64,000 bases of DNA from an uncultured Alphaproteobacteria bacterium (GCA_947367055.1 CANBCI010000001.1:62001-126000); one strand, 5' to 3'. Shown: positions 8,507 through 17,688, counted from the first letter of the stretch. Made by a program: numbers and translations. The notes: generated by a model not told the origin, from the sequence alone.

Positions 8507-9796
8507 TTATCTGCATTCTGCAACCAACTGTGATATTTGCGCCGACAAAACCAAATCTGTTTTCTTTAATTTTTCAATCTGGGAAATCGCATACAAAACC
8601 GTCGCATGATCACGGTCACCCACCAGGCGCCCTATTTCCGTCAAAGACATGTTTGTTGATTCTTTTAATACGGCCATCATCGTCTGACGCGCCAGAACCA
8701 AAGAGCGACTGCGCCCCGCGCCGCATACGGCGTCATATGACACACCCAGTTTTTCACACATGGACTTAACCATTACAATCGGTGTTTTTGATTTTTCCAA
8801 AGTATCGGCCAGCAACCGTTGCGCAACGTCCATATCAACGGTCGCGCCCATCAGTTCGGCATAGGTCTTTATTTTTAACGCAATACCGCAAACCAAATGC
8901 CCATTACCGGATATGCGGCGGGACAATGCGTCCGCAACATCCGATGCGACACCTGCGCGGCGCAACATAACCGCACGAACATGCACGTTCGGCAAAGCCA
9001 CATCCGCCACCAAGCCCGAGGCCAGCACCGCCTGCATACGGCGGTCAAATCCCGACAAATTATTCGGCGCCGCGTTCGCTGTCAGAACAATGTTTTTTCC
9101 GGCCGCACGCAAATCCATAACCAGTTGCAAAAATTCTTCGCATGTTGCACGCTTGCCTGCCAAAGTATGCACATCATCCATAATAAATGTATCACAATTG
9201 CGGCAATAGTCTTTGAATGCAAATACCGCGCGATCATGCAGGCTGCGTGCGAATTCCGCAACAAACTGACCGCCCGTCATCATAATTACGCGCCCCGCCG
9301 CCGACGCATTTATCGCCCCCGCCAACAGTGATTTTCCGCAACCCGCCGGCCCATAGATAAACAAAGGTGAAAACGCAACCGCGCCAGACGCAATTTTTTT
9401 GCAGGCCGACAAAACAAACGCGTTTTCGTCGGATGCGACAAAATCATCAAATGCGGACGCATCACGCGCGGATTTAACAGAATCATTTTTAACCGGCGTA
9501 TAACGCTGAACATTATTGTCGTTTGCAACCGGCGCATTTTTTGCCGCCGCGCCACGCACCGCAACATTCACAGAAATTCCAAATTCCGCGGCAACCGCAT
9601 TCAACACACCGCTGTGCACGCTGTTTATAAAATCGGCGGAAAACTGGTTTTGCGCACGCAGCGTCAAAGCATCGTCGGCAAGTTCAAAATCAAGCGGTGA
9701 AATCCAGGAAGAAAAGCTTGCAGAATCCATTTTTGCGGCAATGGCCCCCTTGATTTGTTCCAAGTTCGTCATTTGCTTTGTCGCCGCTACCTGCAT
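8507..9796 (-). CDS. dnaA: Chromosomal replication initiator protein DnaA
   Basis: AAA+ initiator that binds DnaA boxes and opens the origin. The 429 residues show an N-terminal domain I (helix with SFSSWISPL), a linker at about 85-120, and the AAA+ domain with Walker A GPAGCGKS (about 149-156) and a Walker-B-like MDDVHTLAGK. The C-terminal domain has the DnaA signature (EIGRLVGDRDHATVLYA). The ATG at 9796 has AAGGAGA 7 nt upstream; a longer upstream reading would add 22 unconserved residues. DnaN is not next to it. Confidence 0.93.
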   Translation of the reverse strand: MQVAATKQMTNLEQIKGAIAAKMDSASFSSWISPLDFELADDALTLRAQNQFSADFINSVHSGVLNAVAAEFGISVNVAVRGAAAKNAPVANDNNVQRYTPVKNDSVKSARDASAFDDFVASDENAFVLSACKKIASGAVAFSPLFIYGPAGCGKSLLAGAINASAAGRVIMMTGGQFVAEFARSLHDRAVFAFKDYCRNCDTFIMDDVHTLAGKRATCEEFLQLVMDLRAAGKNIVLTANAAPNNLSGFDRRMQAVLASGLVADVALPNVHVRAVMLRRAGVASDVADALSRRISGNGHLVCGIALKIKTYAELMGATVDMDVAQRLLADTLEKSKTPIVMVKSMCEKLGVSYDAVCGAGRSRSLVLARQTMMAVLKESTNMSLTEIGRLVGDRDHATVLYAISQIEKLKKTDLVLSAQISQLVAECR

Positions 9797-10117
9797 GCTA
9801 TTTCTCCTTTCCTTCCCTAAAAGAGTTTTGCCCGTGCAAGAGTGTAAAAACCACCCATGCATAAACGCTAAATTTCACTTACCCGAATTATCAGATTCAT
9901 AAAAATTTAGTGTTTATGCTCGTCCTACTTGTTTATACTCTCTCGCTTGTTTGTTTTGTGTTTCAATCACCCGTTTAACACGATTGATAAGTTATAAGAT
10001 AAAATCTGATTTGCAACCAAATGTTAAACAATTTTTTAACATTTATTTTTTGACAACGATTCGTTTTTTTGCCCGTTTTCTGCGGCTTGTATATACACTG
10101 TATAGACATGAAAAGAA
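9797..10117. other. AT-rich intergenic region between dnaA and dprA
   Basis: These 321 bases hold no gene. They are AT-rich and include a near-perfect 17-bp inverted repeat (9859-9919) and an 8-bp dyad ATGTTAAA/TTTAACAT at 10021-10042. I searched by eye for TTATCCACA-type DnaA boxes and found none convincing, so the place beside dnaA is not enough to call an origin. Confidence 0.6.
9859..9919. repeat. Inverted repeat upstream of dnaA
   Basis: Arm 1 is GCATAAACGCTAAATTT (9859-9875). Arm 2 (9903-9919) is its reverse complement with one mismatch (16/17). The arms are 27 bp apart and lie 63-123 bp upstream of the dnaA start. Such spacing suits a regulator site or a large hairpin; there is no T tract. 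Confidence 0.7.
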
Positions 10118-11140
10118 TCATATCCGAATGTATCCGCCATCAACTTTTCGCACCAAACCCTGCAATTCTAAAATAACCAAATCGCTTTTAATTTCCGAAA
10201 TCGGTTTTTTGACAATCTGTGCCAATACAGATTCGGATACCGGATTTATCCCAATTTTATCCAACAACGGATTTTCAGGCATAAATTTTTCCGAAATTTT
10301 TCCCGTATCCGCATTTTTGCCAGTATTTTTAAAAAAGTCCGCTGAACCCGAACATAATTTGGCCAATCCCCCGGAAATCAAGGAATTTGGTCCGACACTT
10401 CTGGGGTCGGCGGGGTGTGACGGCACGGCCCACAAATCGCGACCGTATTCAATTGCGAATCGGGCGGTGGTCATGCTGCCGGATTTTATATCCGCCTCGC
10501 CCAGGATAAGTTTCTCTGCAATTCCGGCAATCCAGCGATTTCGCTGAACAAAATTTGTGGCACCGGGGACAAATCCGACCGGCATTTCACTGATAATCGC
10601 GCCATTTGAAACAATATCGTAATAAAGCGATTCGTTTTCCAACGGCCATATATAATCCGCCCCGCCCGCCAAGACCGCAATTGTCGCGGCGTGGCTGTTT
10701 GAACGCAGGGCGCCGCGATGCGCCGCGGTATCCGTCCCCATGGCCATGCCGCTTGCAACCGCATAGCCATTTTGTGCGAAATCCCGGGCCAAATTCGCCA
10801 TAAATCCCATGCCGGCGGCGGTTGCATGCCGCGTTCCGACCATTGCGACAATCGGCCGGCGCAAAGTATCAAGGTTACCGCGCACCGTAATTACCGGTGG
10901 ATGATTTTTTATCGCACGCAGCATGGTCGGATATAATTCGTCATCATCACATATATAATGAATGCCCATTCGCGATGCAGCATCCATTTCACGCAAAATC
11001 GCATCACGGCGATTTGCGTCCGCCCCGATTGAGGCCGCCGCCGCATCCGCGCCGCCGAAACGGCGGATCAAATCCGCATACTTTGCGGGCCCGACACCCG
11101 GCGTTCTGATAATCAACAACTTATTAAATAAATCCGACAT
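10118..11140 (-). CDS. dprA: DNA-processing protein DprA (Smf)
   Basis: Binds single-stranded DNA entering during natural transformation and loads RecA. In this 340-residue protein a helical N-terminal region (PGVGPAKYADLIRRFG) precedes the Rossmann-like core, which has VAMVGTRHATAAG, SGMAMGTDTAAHRGAL, VLAGGADYIWP and GAIISEMPVG. The C-terminal end forms a short winged-helix (SEIKSDLVILELQGLVRKVDGGYIRI). Natural competence is possible but not shown, because comEC and other uptake genes are not in the window. No clear ribosome site precedes the ATG. Confidence 0.93.
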   Translation of the reverse strand: MSDLFNKLLIIRTPGVGPAKYADLIRRFGGADAAAASIGADANRRDAILREMDAASRMGIHYICDDDELYPTMLRAIKNHPPVITVRGNLDTLRRPIVAMVGTRHATAAGMGFMANLARDFAQNGYAVASGMAMGTDTAAHRGALRSNSHAATIAVLAGGADYIWPLENESLYYDIVSNGAIISEMPVGFVPGATNFVQRNRWIAGIAEKLILGEADIKSGSMTTARFAIEYGRDLWAVPSHPADPRSVGPNSLISGGLAKLCSGSADFFKNTGKNADTGKISEKFMPENPLLDKIGINPVSESVLAQIVKKPISEIKSDLVILELQGLVRKVDGGYIRI

Positions 11141-11199
11141 GATAAATGCAGTATAAAAATTTATATAATGTCATAAAAGTGAAAATATCACCCACTCAT

Positions 11200-11229
11200 A
11201 AAAAAATGTCCGCCAATCCCGCGGACATT
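11200..11229 (-). terminator. Terminator of the gene at 11245
   Basis: Nine-bp stem AATGTCCGC/GCGGACATT with a 7-nt loop, followed on the minus strand by a run of T. Confidence 0.85.
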
Positions 11230-11244
11230 AAAATTATGCATCAA

Positions 11245-12093
11245 TTACAAGTTCAGGAAATAGTTATAATCATATTCCGTGCACTCTTCGGGCTTGCCAT
11301 TTGCCCATGTGACATCGGTTCTTTCGCATTCGTCACGCAACACGCGCATATAGCGCATAAACTTCTTGTAATCGTCGGAATCCTTTTCCGCCAGCAATTG
11401 TGAACGTAACCGTTCGTTTTCGCTTAATTTCTTGTTTTTCTGGCCTTCAACCTTGCCGCCGATCACCTTATTACCGAACAGCTCCATCATGCCGACACCG
11501 ACACCGGCACCACCCACAACACCACCAACTGTGCCCCATGTACGGCCTGATTTTTTAGCATCTAGGATGCGTTTTTCTATCTTTGACTTATCGGCCCACT
11601 CGCCACAGGTTATATCGCGCCCCATTTCATAATATTGGGCCGGAATATCGGCGACCGATATTTTTGCATCGTCCGAACGCAATTCGACCTTTACAAAGCA
11701 AGTGTTGTTTTCAGGGTTAGCCGTATCTTCAACCATGGATGCATAATTGTTTGTATTGCTGTACCGGGACGCCCACACAAAAGTATTACCGATGCCTATA
11801 TTATTCCCCAGACACGCCGCGCGTTCCTTTTCTCGCCTATCCTTGTCCGCGTTGCTGCTATCACCGGCGGCATTGGATGCCGGAATATCCACCTGTTGAC
11901 GGATGCTTGACTTATCAACCGTTGCGGCCGCATTCAAATCGCCCATTGCGTTTATCTGGTTTTTCGACACGGTTGTCGCGCGCGGCGATGCCATCTGTTC
12001 AGCCATTGAACGGCGCGCTGTAGCCACCTGCGACGCGGCAAGCGCGGGACTTGCGACACATAATAAAACCATGGCGGATATAAATCTTTTCAT
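11245..12093 (-). CDS. Exported protein with glycine zipper
   Basis: Function unknown; 282 residues. It has a signal peptide (MKRFISAMVLLCVASPALA), then an Ala/Ser/Thr-rich region, then a domain with four spaced Cys. Near residue 195 the segment GTVGGVVGGAGVGVGMMELFG is a strong glycine zipper, followed by a charged helical tail with two more Cys. Zipper-containing exported proteins often sit in the outer membrane or oligomerise; that is only an inference here. The ATG at 12093 has a GGATGGG ribosome site and begins the signal peptide. Confidence 0.7.
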   Translation of the reverse strand: MKRFISAMVLLCVASPALAASQVATARRSMAEQMASPRATTVSKNQINAMGDLNAAATVDKSSIRQQVDIPASNAAGDSSNADKDRREKERAACLGNNIGIGNTFVWASRYSNTNNYASMVEDTANPENNTCFVKVELRSDDAKISVADIPAQYYEMGRDITCGEWADKSKIEKRILDAKKSGRTWGTVGGVVGGAGVGVGMMELFGNKVIGGKVEGQKNKKLSENERLRSQLLAEKDSDDYKKFMRYMRVLRDECERTDVTWANGKPEECTEYDYNYFLNL

Positions 12094-12170
12094 TTTCCCA
12101 TCCTGCATTATTTTTATTTATTATATCACAAAAACGCAAAAAAATAAAGTCTAAAAACCTATATGCCACT

Positions 12171-12197
12171 AAAAAAGCCGCAAAAATATGCGGCTTT
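12171..12197 (-). terminator. Terminator of plsY
   Basis: AAAGCCGCA/TGCGGCTTT stem of 9 bp with a 6-nt loop, then TTTTTT on the minus strand. Confidence 0.85.
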
Positions 12198-12208
12198 ATT
12201 TCCATGTT

Positions 12209-12799
12209 TTATTTTTTCCATTTCCATTCTATTTTCGATTCGGTGCCTGCAATCAATCGCCCTATATTTTCGCGATGACGGAACAGACACAACAAACCAA
12301 TTGCCAAGAATGCAAAACCGATTCGAATATCTATTGCAAATCCCAATATCGGCATTAAACAGAACGCAACCACCGCCCCCAGTGACGAATACCCACTGGA
12401 CAACGCCACAATCAACCACTCAACCGCACATATCGCAAATGAAAGCGGGCTTACCGCCAGCAAAACCCCGAACAGTGACGATATTCCCTTGCCGCCATGA
12501 AAACGCAGCCAAATCGGATAACAATGCCCGACAATCGCCGCAAAACCGCACCATGCGCCAAACCAATCCCCCAGCACGGCATTTCCGATAAACACCGCGG
12601 CAATCGCCTTGGCCATGTCCAAAACCCATGTCGCCGCCGCCATGCGCAGGCCGCCGACCCGCATCACATTTGTTGCGCCGATGTTTCCGCTGCCCACCTT
12701 GCGCAGGTCGCCCTTGCCCGCCAACTTTGTTAATATCAGGCCCATGGGTATGCTGCCCAGTAAATAAGACACCACTATTGTAATTATTGGTAATATCAT
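12209..12799 (-). CDS. plsY: Acyl-phosphate--glycerol-3-phosphate acyltransferase PlsY
   Basis: Inner-membrane enzyme that transfers an acyl group from acyl phosphate to glycerol-3-phosphate, the first step of phospholipid synthesis; it expects PlsX as partner. It has 196 residues with about five transmembrane helices. All three family motifs are present: GSGNIGATNVMR, GHCYPIWLRFHGGKG (the phosphate loop) and a C-terminal RHRENI. It is divergent from rpsT and ended by its own terminator. Confidence 0.95.
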   Translation of the reverse strand: MILPIITIVVSYLLGSIPMGLILTKLAGKGDLRKVGSGNIGATNVMRVGGLRMAAATWVLDMAKAIAAVFIGNAVLGDWFGAWCGFAAIVGHCYPIWLRFHGGKGISSLFGVLLAVSPLSFAICAVEWLIVALSSGYSSLGAVVAFCLMPILGFAIDIRIGFAFLAIGLLCLFRHRENIGRLIAGTESKIEWKWKK

Positions 12800-12814
12800 T
12801 TTATTCTTCCATTT

Positions 12815-12844
12815 TTGCTTGATTTTATGTTTGTTTTCTATAAA
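12815..12844 (+). promoter_or_regulatory. Probable rpsT promoter
   Basis: TTGCTT (12815-12820), an 18-nt spacer and TATAAA (12839-12844), giving a short leader before the GTG start. Confidence 0.5.
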
Positions 12845-12880
12845 ATATCAAAAACATGACTAAAATAAAAGGAAAATAAA

Positions 12881-13141
12881 GTGGCAAATCACAAGTCATC
12901 TGAAAAAAGAATTTTGGTAACGGCCAAGAAAAACGCAATCAACACGTCCCGCCGCAGTGCGGTAAAAACCGCCGCAAAAAAGGTATTGGTTGCCGTTGAA
13001 TCCGGCGACAAGGCTGCCGCAACGGCCGCCGCCCGCAACGCGGAAAGCAAAATTATGAAATCCGCCGGTAAAATAATGCCGAAAAAACGCGCGGCACGCA
13101 AAATTTCTAGACTGACCAAAAAAGTTGCCCAAATGGCATAA
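12881..13141 (+). CDS. rpsT: 30S ribosomal protein S20
   Basis: Binds 16S rRNA early in small-subunit assembly. The 86 residues open with MANHKSSEKRI and are Lys/Arg/Ala-rich and helical, ending with the RLTKKVAQMA helix typical of S20. The start is GTG at 12881 with AAGGA upstream. It is monocistronic, between a promoter and a strong terminator. Confidence 0.95.
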   Translation: MANHKSSEKRILVTAKKNAINTSRRSAVKTAAKKVLVAVESGDKAAATAAARNAESKIMKSAGKIMPKKRAARKISRLTKKVAQMA

Positions 13142-13160
13142 TTTCAGATAGGAAAATTAA

Positions 13161-13187
13161 AACACCCCGCACGGGGTGTTTTTTATT
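13161..13187. terminator. Bidirectional terminator between rpsT and the cysteine-rich gene
   Basis: AACACCCCG/CGGGGTGTT stem of 9 bp followed by seven T on the plus strand; the minus strand has a weaker T-rich tail. Confidence 0.9.
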
Positions 13188-13206
13188 TTGTCCGCGTCGC
13201 CACCGT

Positions 13207-14760
13207 TTATTCCACGGCATGATACACCGAACCGCCGATGTTTACATTCAAGGCCCCGGTCGCACTGCCCGACGCCAAGCTGCCATAACACACTTGATTA
13301 TTATATCCGACATGCAATGACGGCGTCGTGCGCGAATTTTTGTACAACGGTATTGATACACCGTTGCCGATATGCAATGTCGTAATCCCGGCCTCGCAAA
13401 GCGGTATTTTCTCGCACAAGGCATCGCCATTCAATTCATACCCATTGACGCATTCCCATGGACAATTACTTTCCACCGCATACATTTCCGACGGCGTTGA
13501 ATACGATGTATAAATCGCATGCGCCGGCGCATTTGTACATGGCAAACATTTGCTGTACCAATTACCCCAATAAAGCGGTTCTGCGGCATAGTATCCGTCG
13601 CGGCAAGCCTCGTATTGTGTGAATGTTGTACCGGACGGCCCCAGGCTGCACTTGCCTTGATTTAAATAATATTTTCTTGTTTCATCTTCCAATATCCAAT
13701 CACATCTGCAATCATCGGCGGTTGTACAATGTTCCAAATCATCCCAAGAGCCATTTGACAAAGAATAAGTTGCGTTCGGGCTTGGCGAGCTTGACGGGAC
13801 CACATCAGCACAAGATGTGCGATTTGATCCGCCCGGGCAATAGTTCCCGCGGCCACAGGCGACGCACGATGTGTCACCGTTTGCACTGGAACCATAATAC
13901 CCCGCATCGCATTCCCACGGGCAGTTGGCGGAATTGGCACCCGTACCGACATAGTGTGCATTTTCCGGCTTGTTAGTGCACGCGGCGCATGATGTGCCGG
14001 CGCTTTGGTCGTTGTAAGTGCCGGTTTCACATAACGTGCATGATGTGGCATAGGTGTATGACGGATCCGGTCCGCCGGTATTGGGCACTGTATTGGTCGC
14101 CGTTGTATAGGAACCGGGGCTGCACGGCTGACATGAATTGGTGAAACCTGTACCTTCGGGTATGGAATTATTTTTATAATATCCGGCGTTACATTCCGAA
14201 AAAGTCTTGGCCGTACTGCAATCGTAAATATCCTTTTCAACCGAATAATAACACTTTCCGGATGCCCAGCGATAAAATCCATGATATTTAAATTCATATA
14301 TCCAACTGTCATACGCCGAATTATCCAAGTAACACTGAGTCGGGGATGTGCTACCTTGCGGGCTGAAACGTGACAATCTCCATCCGTACACGAAATACTT
14401 ATCGCTTTGGCCGTCCGGGCACCAATATTTTTCATTGTCACCTGGGCAATATGCATTTTCGTCGCACATAACGCATTCGCCGTTTAATTTATAATATCCA
14501 GGGTCACAGTTGCATACAGGCTGTGCAGTACCGCCGGCACATGTGCACCCGGACGGACACGCATCACACGAATTTCCCGCACCCGTCCCGTTCAGATAAT
14601 ACCCGGAACTGCACGATGTGTATTTTTTATATGCGGGGCATGTGTAGCCCGCACCATATGCAAACGGATTTACACATATCAGCACTAATGTAGAGAAAAG
14701 AAAACGGTGGATTAAATTCAGCATTGTCTTATCAGAAAATATCCACGATTTGTGCCGCAT
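13207..14760 (-). CDS. Exported cysteine-rich modular protein (paralogue 2)
   Basis: Function unknown; 517 residues from the ATG at 14760, which has GGAGGG 4 nt upstream. The signal peptide and residues 1-97 are identical to the protein at 674-2206. The middle then diverges, although it keeps the same module style (CPGDNxxYxCP, GTYNDxSAGTSCxACTN, CxxGYY). The last 60 residues are again alike (AGITTLHIGN, SIPLYK, NQVCYG). Probably a disulfide-rich surface or periplasmic protein. It lies inverted to, and 12.5 kb from, paralogue 1. Confidence 0.8.
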   Translation of the reverse strand: MRHKSWIFSDKTMLNLIHRFLFSTLVLICVNPFAYGAGYTCPAYKKYTSCSSGYYLNGTGAGNSCDACPSGCTCAGGTAQPVCNCDPGYYKLNGECVMCDENAYCPGDNEKYWCPDGQSDKYFVYGWRLSRFSPQGSTSPTQCYLDNSAYDSWIYEFKYHGFYRWASGKCYYSVEKDIYDCSTAKTFSECNAGYYKNNSIPEGTGFTNSCQPCSPGSYTTATNTVPNTGGPDPSYTYATSCTLCETGTYNDQSAGTSCAACTNKPENAHYVGTGANSANCPWECDAGYYGSSANGDTSCVACGRGNYCPGGSNRTSCADVVPSSSPSPNATYSLSNGSWDDLEHCTTADDCRCDWILEDETRKYYLNQGKCSLGPSGTTFTQYEACRDGYYAAEPLYWGNWYSKCLPCTNAPAHAIYTSYSTPSEMYAVESNCPWECVNGYELNGDALCEKIPLCEAGITTLHIGNGVSIPLYKNSRTTPSLHVGYNNQVCYGSLASGSATGALNVNIGGSVYHAVE

Positions 14761-14846
14761 ATGTCCCTCCGCTACTTGCACAAGTGAAACGACCGTTTTT
14801 TTTGGGCTTTTGTCCTTCGCCCCGCATGCCTGTAATTATAGGGATT
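14470..14846 (-). repeat. Inverted long repeat, copy 2
   Basis: This is the 377-bp partner of 589-964, in opposite orientation, differing only by one extra A (A8 instead of A7) in the leader. It covers the -10 box, leader, signal peptide and first 97 codons. Both ends of identity are sharp, as expected after gene conversion or recombination. Confidence 0.95.
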
Positions 14847-14863
14847 CCACCAGATTTTGGCAA
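14835..14863 (-). promoter_or_regulatory. Promoter of cysteine-rich paralogue 2
   Basis: TTGCCA (14863-14858), a 17-nt spacer and perfect TATAAT (14840-14835). The -35 box lies outside the repeat, so the two paralogues have different -35 elements on an identical -10 and leader. Confidence 0.75.
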
Positions 14864-14875
14864 GCACATTATCCA

Positions 14876-14906
14876 TAAAAACACCGCCGCAAGTGCGGCG
14901 GTGTTT
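14876..14906 (-). terminator. Terminator of the secretin gene
   Basis: Twelve-bp stem AAACACCGCCGC/GCGGCGGTGTTT with loop AAGT, followed by further T on the minus strand. Confidence 0.92.
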
Positions 14907-14922
14907 CTGCTTATTCGTTTAT

Positions 14923-16554
14923 TTAATTCAAGGGCGCCCCCCAGTGTTGTTGAATACTGCGTTCCGCATCCATTGGGCTGACCAACACCTGCGGTGTCAG
15001 GATTACAACCAACACATCGCGTTGGGCCGCGGTTTCACGCGAACCGGACAGCGCCATAAAGTCCGGATCCCCCAAACCATAACGCGTATCACTGTTCGTC
15101 TGTTTTTCAAATCCGGATACAACCAGCATCTGGCCGGATTCCATTATAACCTCCTGCATGAAACTGCGTTCTTCAACCTCCGGCAATTGCAGGGTAACCT
15201 CCCCTATTGTCTGGGTCGACATTTTCAGCAGTTCGCGCACGGACATTCTAAACAGCAGCAAGATGCGCCCGTTGTCCAAAACATTCGGTAGCAACTGCAT
15301 CGAAAATCCGGTTTCCAAATCATCCTGGTCAACGGTGCTGGATTCAACCGTTGTAAAGTTGCGCGATTCAAACCGCTTTATATACCCGGTGGTGCGCGTA
15401 TTATTTACCGGCGCCACGCGGTTGTTGCGTGTCGTCACGCCGACATTTGTCACCAATGAAACCTTGCCCTGCTTTGCCAACGCCTCGATAAGTGCGCTGC
15501 TGCCGGCAACACCAGAAAGCGAACCATTGTTTATTTTGTCTGCGGTATATGCGCCTTCGACAACCTTGCCCGCCTCATCCAAATGCGTCGCCCCCGTCAG
15601 TGCCGATACGGTATTTGATAACACGGCGATGTTCATGGAACTGGCCTCGTTCGTGGCAAGATTATTTTTCGGATTTGCAACAATATTCAATCCCGATGCC
15701 GAGTTAATCGCCGCCGCCAGGTTCAGACCAAACGCCGAATCGTTTGAAATGGATACCTGCAACACCTTGACATCAATCGTGACCAACTGCGACAAGCGCT
15801 TGTTTTGTTTCGCGATATATTCATCTATGCGGTTCAAAACGGACGGTGGCGCCGTAACGGTTATTGTCCCCAAACTGCGCGATACGGTAAAATCCGCATT
15901 TTGTGCATTGCCGATAATCGCACCTATGGCGCGTTCAACCTCGTCCCATTCCTTTAATGTGGATTCCAACGACACCTGGTTTCCGTCGTCTGTTTGAACG
16001 GCGGTCTGGTATGAAACATCCGTCCCCAGCGCATACAATGTAAATGTCTTGGTTTCTGTTTCGTAAAATACGATTGCGTTCTTGTTATAGTACCACAGCA
16101 AATCCAAGTCGGTCGCCACCTGGGACAACAGGCCGGACAGTTTTCCGGTGTACGCGATGTTCACCGTCTTTTTTAATTTGTCTGCATTAACCTGGCTGTC
16201 GATTTTGACCGGAATGCCGGTTATGGTGTTTATATCATTCGCCAGCACCTGCAATGATACCGGTTCATCCAACAAGATTGTTATCCCCGTATCCGTTTCA
16301 AACTGTGACGGCAGATTGTTTCGATGTTCCAAAACGGTCGACTTGTTCCCCAGCCAAACACCCTCTGACATTGAAACGGTGTCGCCGCTGGCCACCTTGG
16401 CACGCGGATTCTTGGCCATTTCAAACGCGTCATACGCGTTGATAAAGTCTTGGTCGACCGATGCGGCAACCTTGGCCGATTCACGTGTGGTGCACCCCGA
16501 CACAATCGCACATACGGCGGCGCATGCTATTAAAACTTTTATTGGATTTGTCAT
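14923..16554 (-). CDS. Secretin-family outer-membrane lipoprotein, type IVb pilus PilN-like
   Basis: 543 residues. A lipoprotein signal peptide (IVSGCTT, lipidated Cys near residue 21) is followed by N-terminal secretin domains with IPVKIDSQVNA and a region like the TcpC/PilN secretins (DLLWYYNKNAIVFYETETKTF). The C-terminal secretin beta domain has EVTLQLPEVEERSFMQEVIMESGQMLVVSGF and ends with DVLVVILTPQVL. Together with the upstream TcpQ-like gene this matches part of an R64/TCP-type pilus or related export channel. The pilin, ATPase and inner-membrane genes are not nearby. The N-terminal lipobox, unusual for general secretins, fits the PilN type. Confidence 0.82.
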   Translation of the reverse strand: MTNPIKVLIACAAVCAIVSGCTTRESAKVAASVDQDFINAYDAFEMAKNPRAKVASGDTVSMSEGVWLGNKSTVLEHRNNLPSQFETDTGITILLDEPVSLQVLANDINTITGIPVKIDSQVNADKLKKTVNIAYTGKLSGLLSQVATDLDLLWYYNKNAIVFYETETKTFTLYALGTDVSYQTAVQTDDGNQVSLESTLKEWDEVERAIGAIIGNAQNADFTVSRSLGTITVTAPPSVLNRIDEYIAKQNKRLSQLVTIDVKVLQVSISNDSAFGLNLAAAINSASGLNIVANPKNNLATNEASSMNIAVLSNTVSALTGATHLDEAGKVVEGAYTADKINNGSLSGVAGSSALIEALAKQGKVSLVTNVGVTTRNNRVAPVNNTRTTGYIKRFESRNFTTVESSTVDQDDLETGFSMQLLPNVLDNGRILLLFRMSVRELLKMSTQTIGEVTLQLPEVEERSFMQEVIMESGQMLVVSGFEKQTNSDTRYGLGDPDFMALSGSRETAAQRDVLVVILTPQVLVSPMDAERSIQQHWGAPLN

Positions 16555-16586
16555 CTATATTCTCCTACGGCGATTGAGTTCAAATC

Positions 16587-17501
16587 TTATTCTTCTGTTG
16601 TGGATATAACCAAAACGCGGTTGCCCTTGTAAAATTTGGCATACGGCACAGGTGTCGCGCGTCCAAAATTCCGAACCAAGGCCGACGCAACATCAACAAA
16701 ACGCCCCTTGAATACGGCGCTTGCCTCTATCGGGTATTCACGCGACGTCGCCCAAACCAGGTCCCAGCCTTCCTTGTTGCACCAGTTTTGCAAAACCTCG
16801 CGCAGGGTCTGGCCGTTTGCAACAACCCACGAACGAACCTGGTCGGTCAAATCAACCGCGGGTTCGGCATCGGCGGATATGTCAACCGCAATTTCCGTTT
16901 CGGACACTGTGCCATCTTTCGTTTCCGTCATCCCCATTTTGGCCAGATATGCGGTGTAGCCGTCCGAATATTTTGCGCAATTTTTCCGCCCACTGCGCGA
17001 CAGTGTCAAGACATCGCCACCGTCATCCTCTAATACTTCGCGGTGCAGCAACGGCATTTCCGAACCATTATTGCATTCGTCGTCAAAGCCGACCGGAATC
17101 TGCGTGCCGTGCAATAAATTTGCACCGCCCGACCATCCGCCAAAGTCAGAACCGGAATTGCCCAGGTTAAAATTATTTTCAACCACCAAATCGGCACCGA
17201 TTTTAGACACGATGCGGATATTGTCGCTTTGCTTGTTCTTGGCGCACAGACCGTCGCCACAGGAAACCTCAACATCGGCGTCAGAACCCGCAATCGGCCA
17301 CGCCGGAATCTGCGCCATGGCGGGCTGTGTCATCACCGTTTCCGTCTGAACCGTATCGTATTGAACATACTCGTCACCACCGCCGGTGCGTTCCTCGGTG
17401 TAAAACACCTGGGATGTGACAACCTGGGGCAATGTCTCGGCGGCATAGCAATAGCCGACCGCGGCAAAAAACATTGCAAATATCAAAATCTTGCGGAACA
17501 T
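16587..17501 (-). CDS. TcpQ/PilL C-terminal domain protein
   Basis: 304 residues with a signal peptide (MFRKILIFAMFFAAVGYCYA). The first 200 residues are unrecognised and have several Cys. The last 85 residues match the TcpQ C-terminal domain: a WVVANGQTLREVLQNWCNKEGW start, then DLVWATSREYPIEASAVFKG and a KFYKGNRVLVI end. TcpQ domains help assemble the outer-membrane secretin, which is the gene just downstream. The ATG at 17501 has AAAGGAAG upstream, and a strong promoter precedes it. Confidence 0.75.
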   Translation of the reverse strand: MFRKILIFAMFFAAVGYCYAAETLPQVVTSQVFYTEERTGGGDEYVQYDTVQTETVMTQPAMAQIPAWPIAGSDADVEVSCGDGLCAKNKQSDNIRIVSKIGADLVVENNFNLGNSGSDFGGWSGGANLLHGTQIPVGFDDECNNGSEMPLLHREVLEDDGGDVLTLSRSGRKNCAKYSDGYTAYLAKMGMTETKDGTVSETEIAVDISADAEPAVDLTDQVRSWVVANGQTLREVLQNWCNKEGWDLVWATSREYPIEASAVFKGRFVDVASALVRNFGRATPVPYAKFYKGNRVLVISTTEE

Positions 17502-17543
17502 AAAGACTTCCTTTCCTAATATTTCCTTTAATAGATGATATTT

Positions 17544-17572
17544 ATTATAACAACTTGACCGAATCTGTGCAA
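17544..17572 (-). promoter_or_regulatory. Promoter of the tcpQ-like/secretin operon
   Basis: TTGCAC (17572-17567), a 17-nt spacer and perfect TATAAT (17549-17544), 43 nt upstream of the start codon. Confidence 0.8.
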
Positions 17573-17688
17573 GCGGTAAAACACACATAAAACAACCTAA
17601 ATTTAAGTGAAAGAAAAGATAAAATCGCACGAATCGACAAAAGGTGCTATACTGCATACCGAAAAAGATGCAACCTTGGGGACGGCAA

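Noticed and set aside
9797-10117. Replication origin beside dnaA
   Set aside because: The gap is AT-rich and has dyads, but no cluster of TTATCCACA-type boxes was found on either strand, and dnaN is not adjacent.
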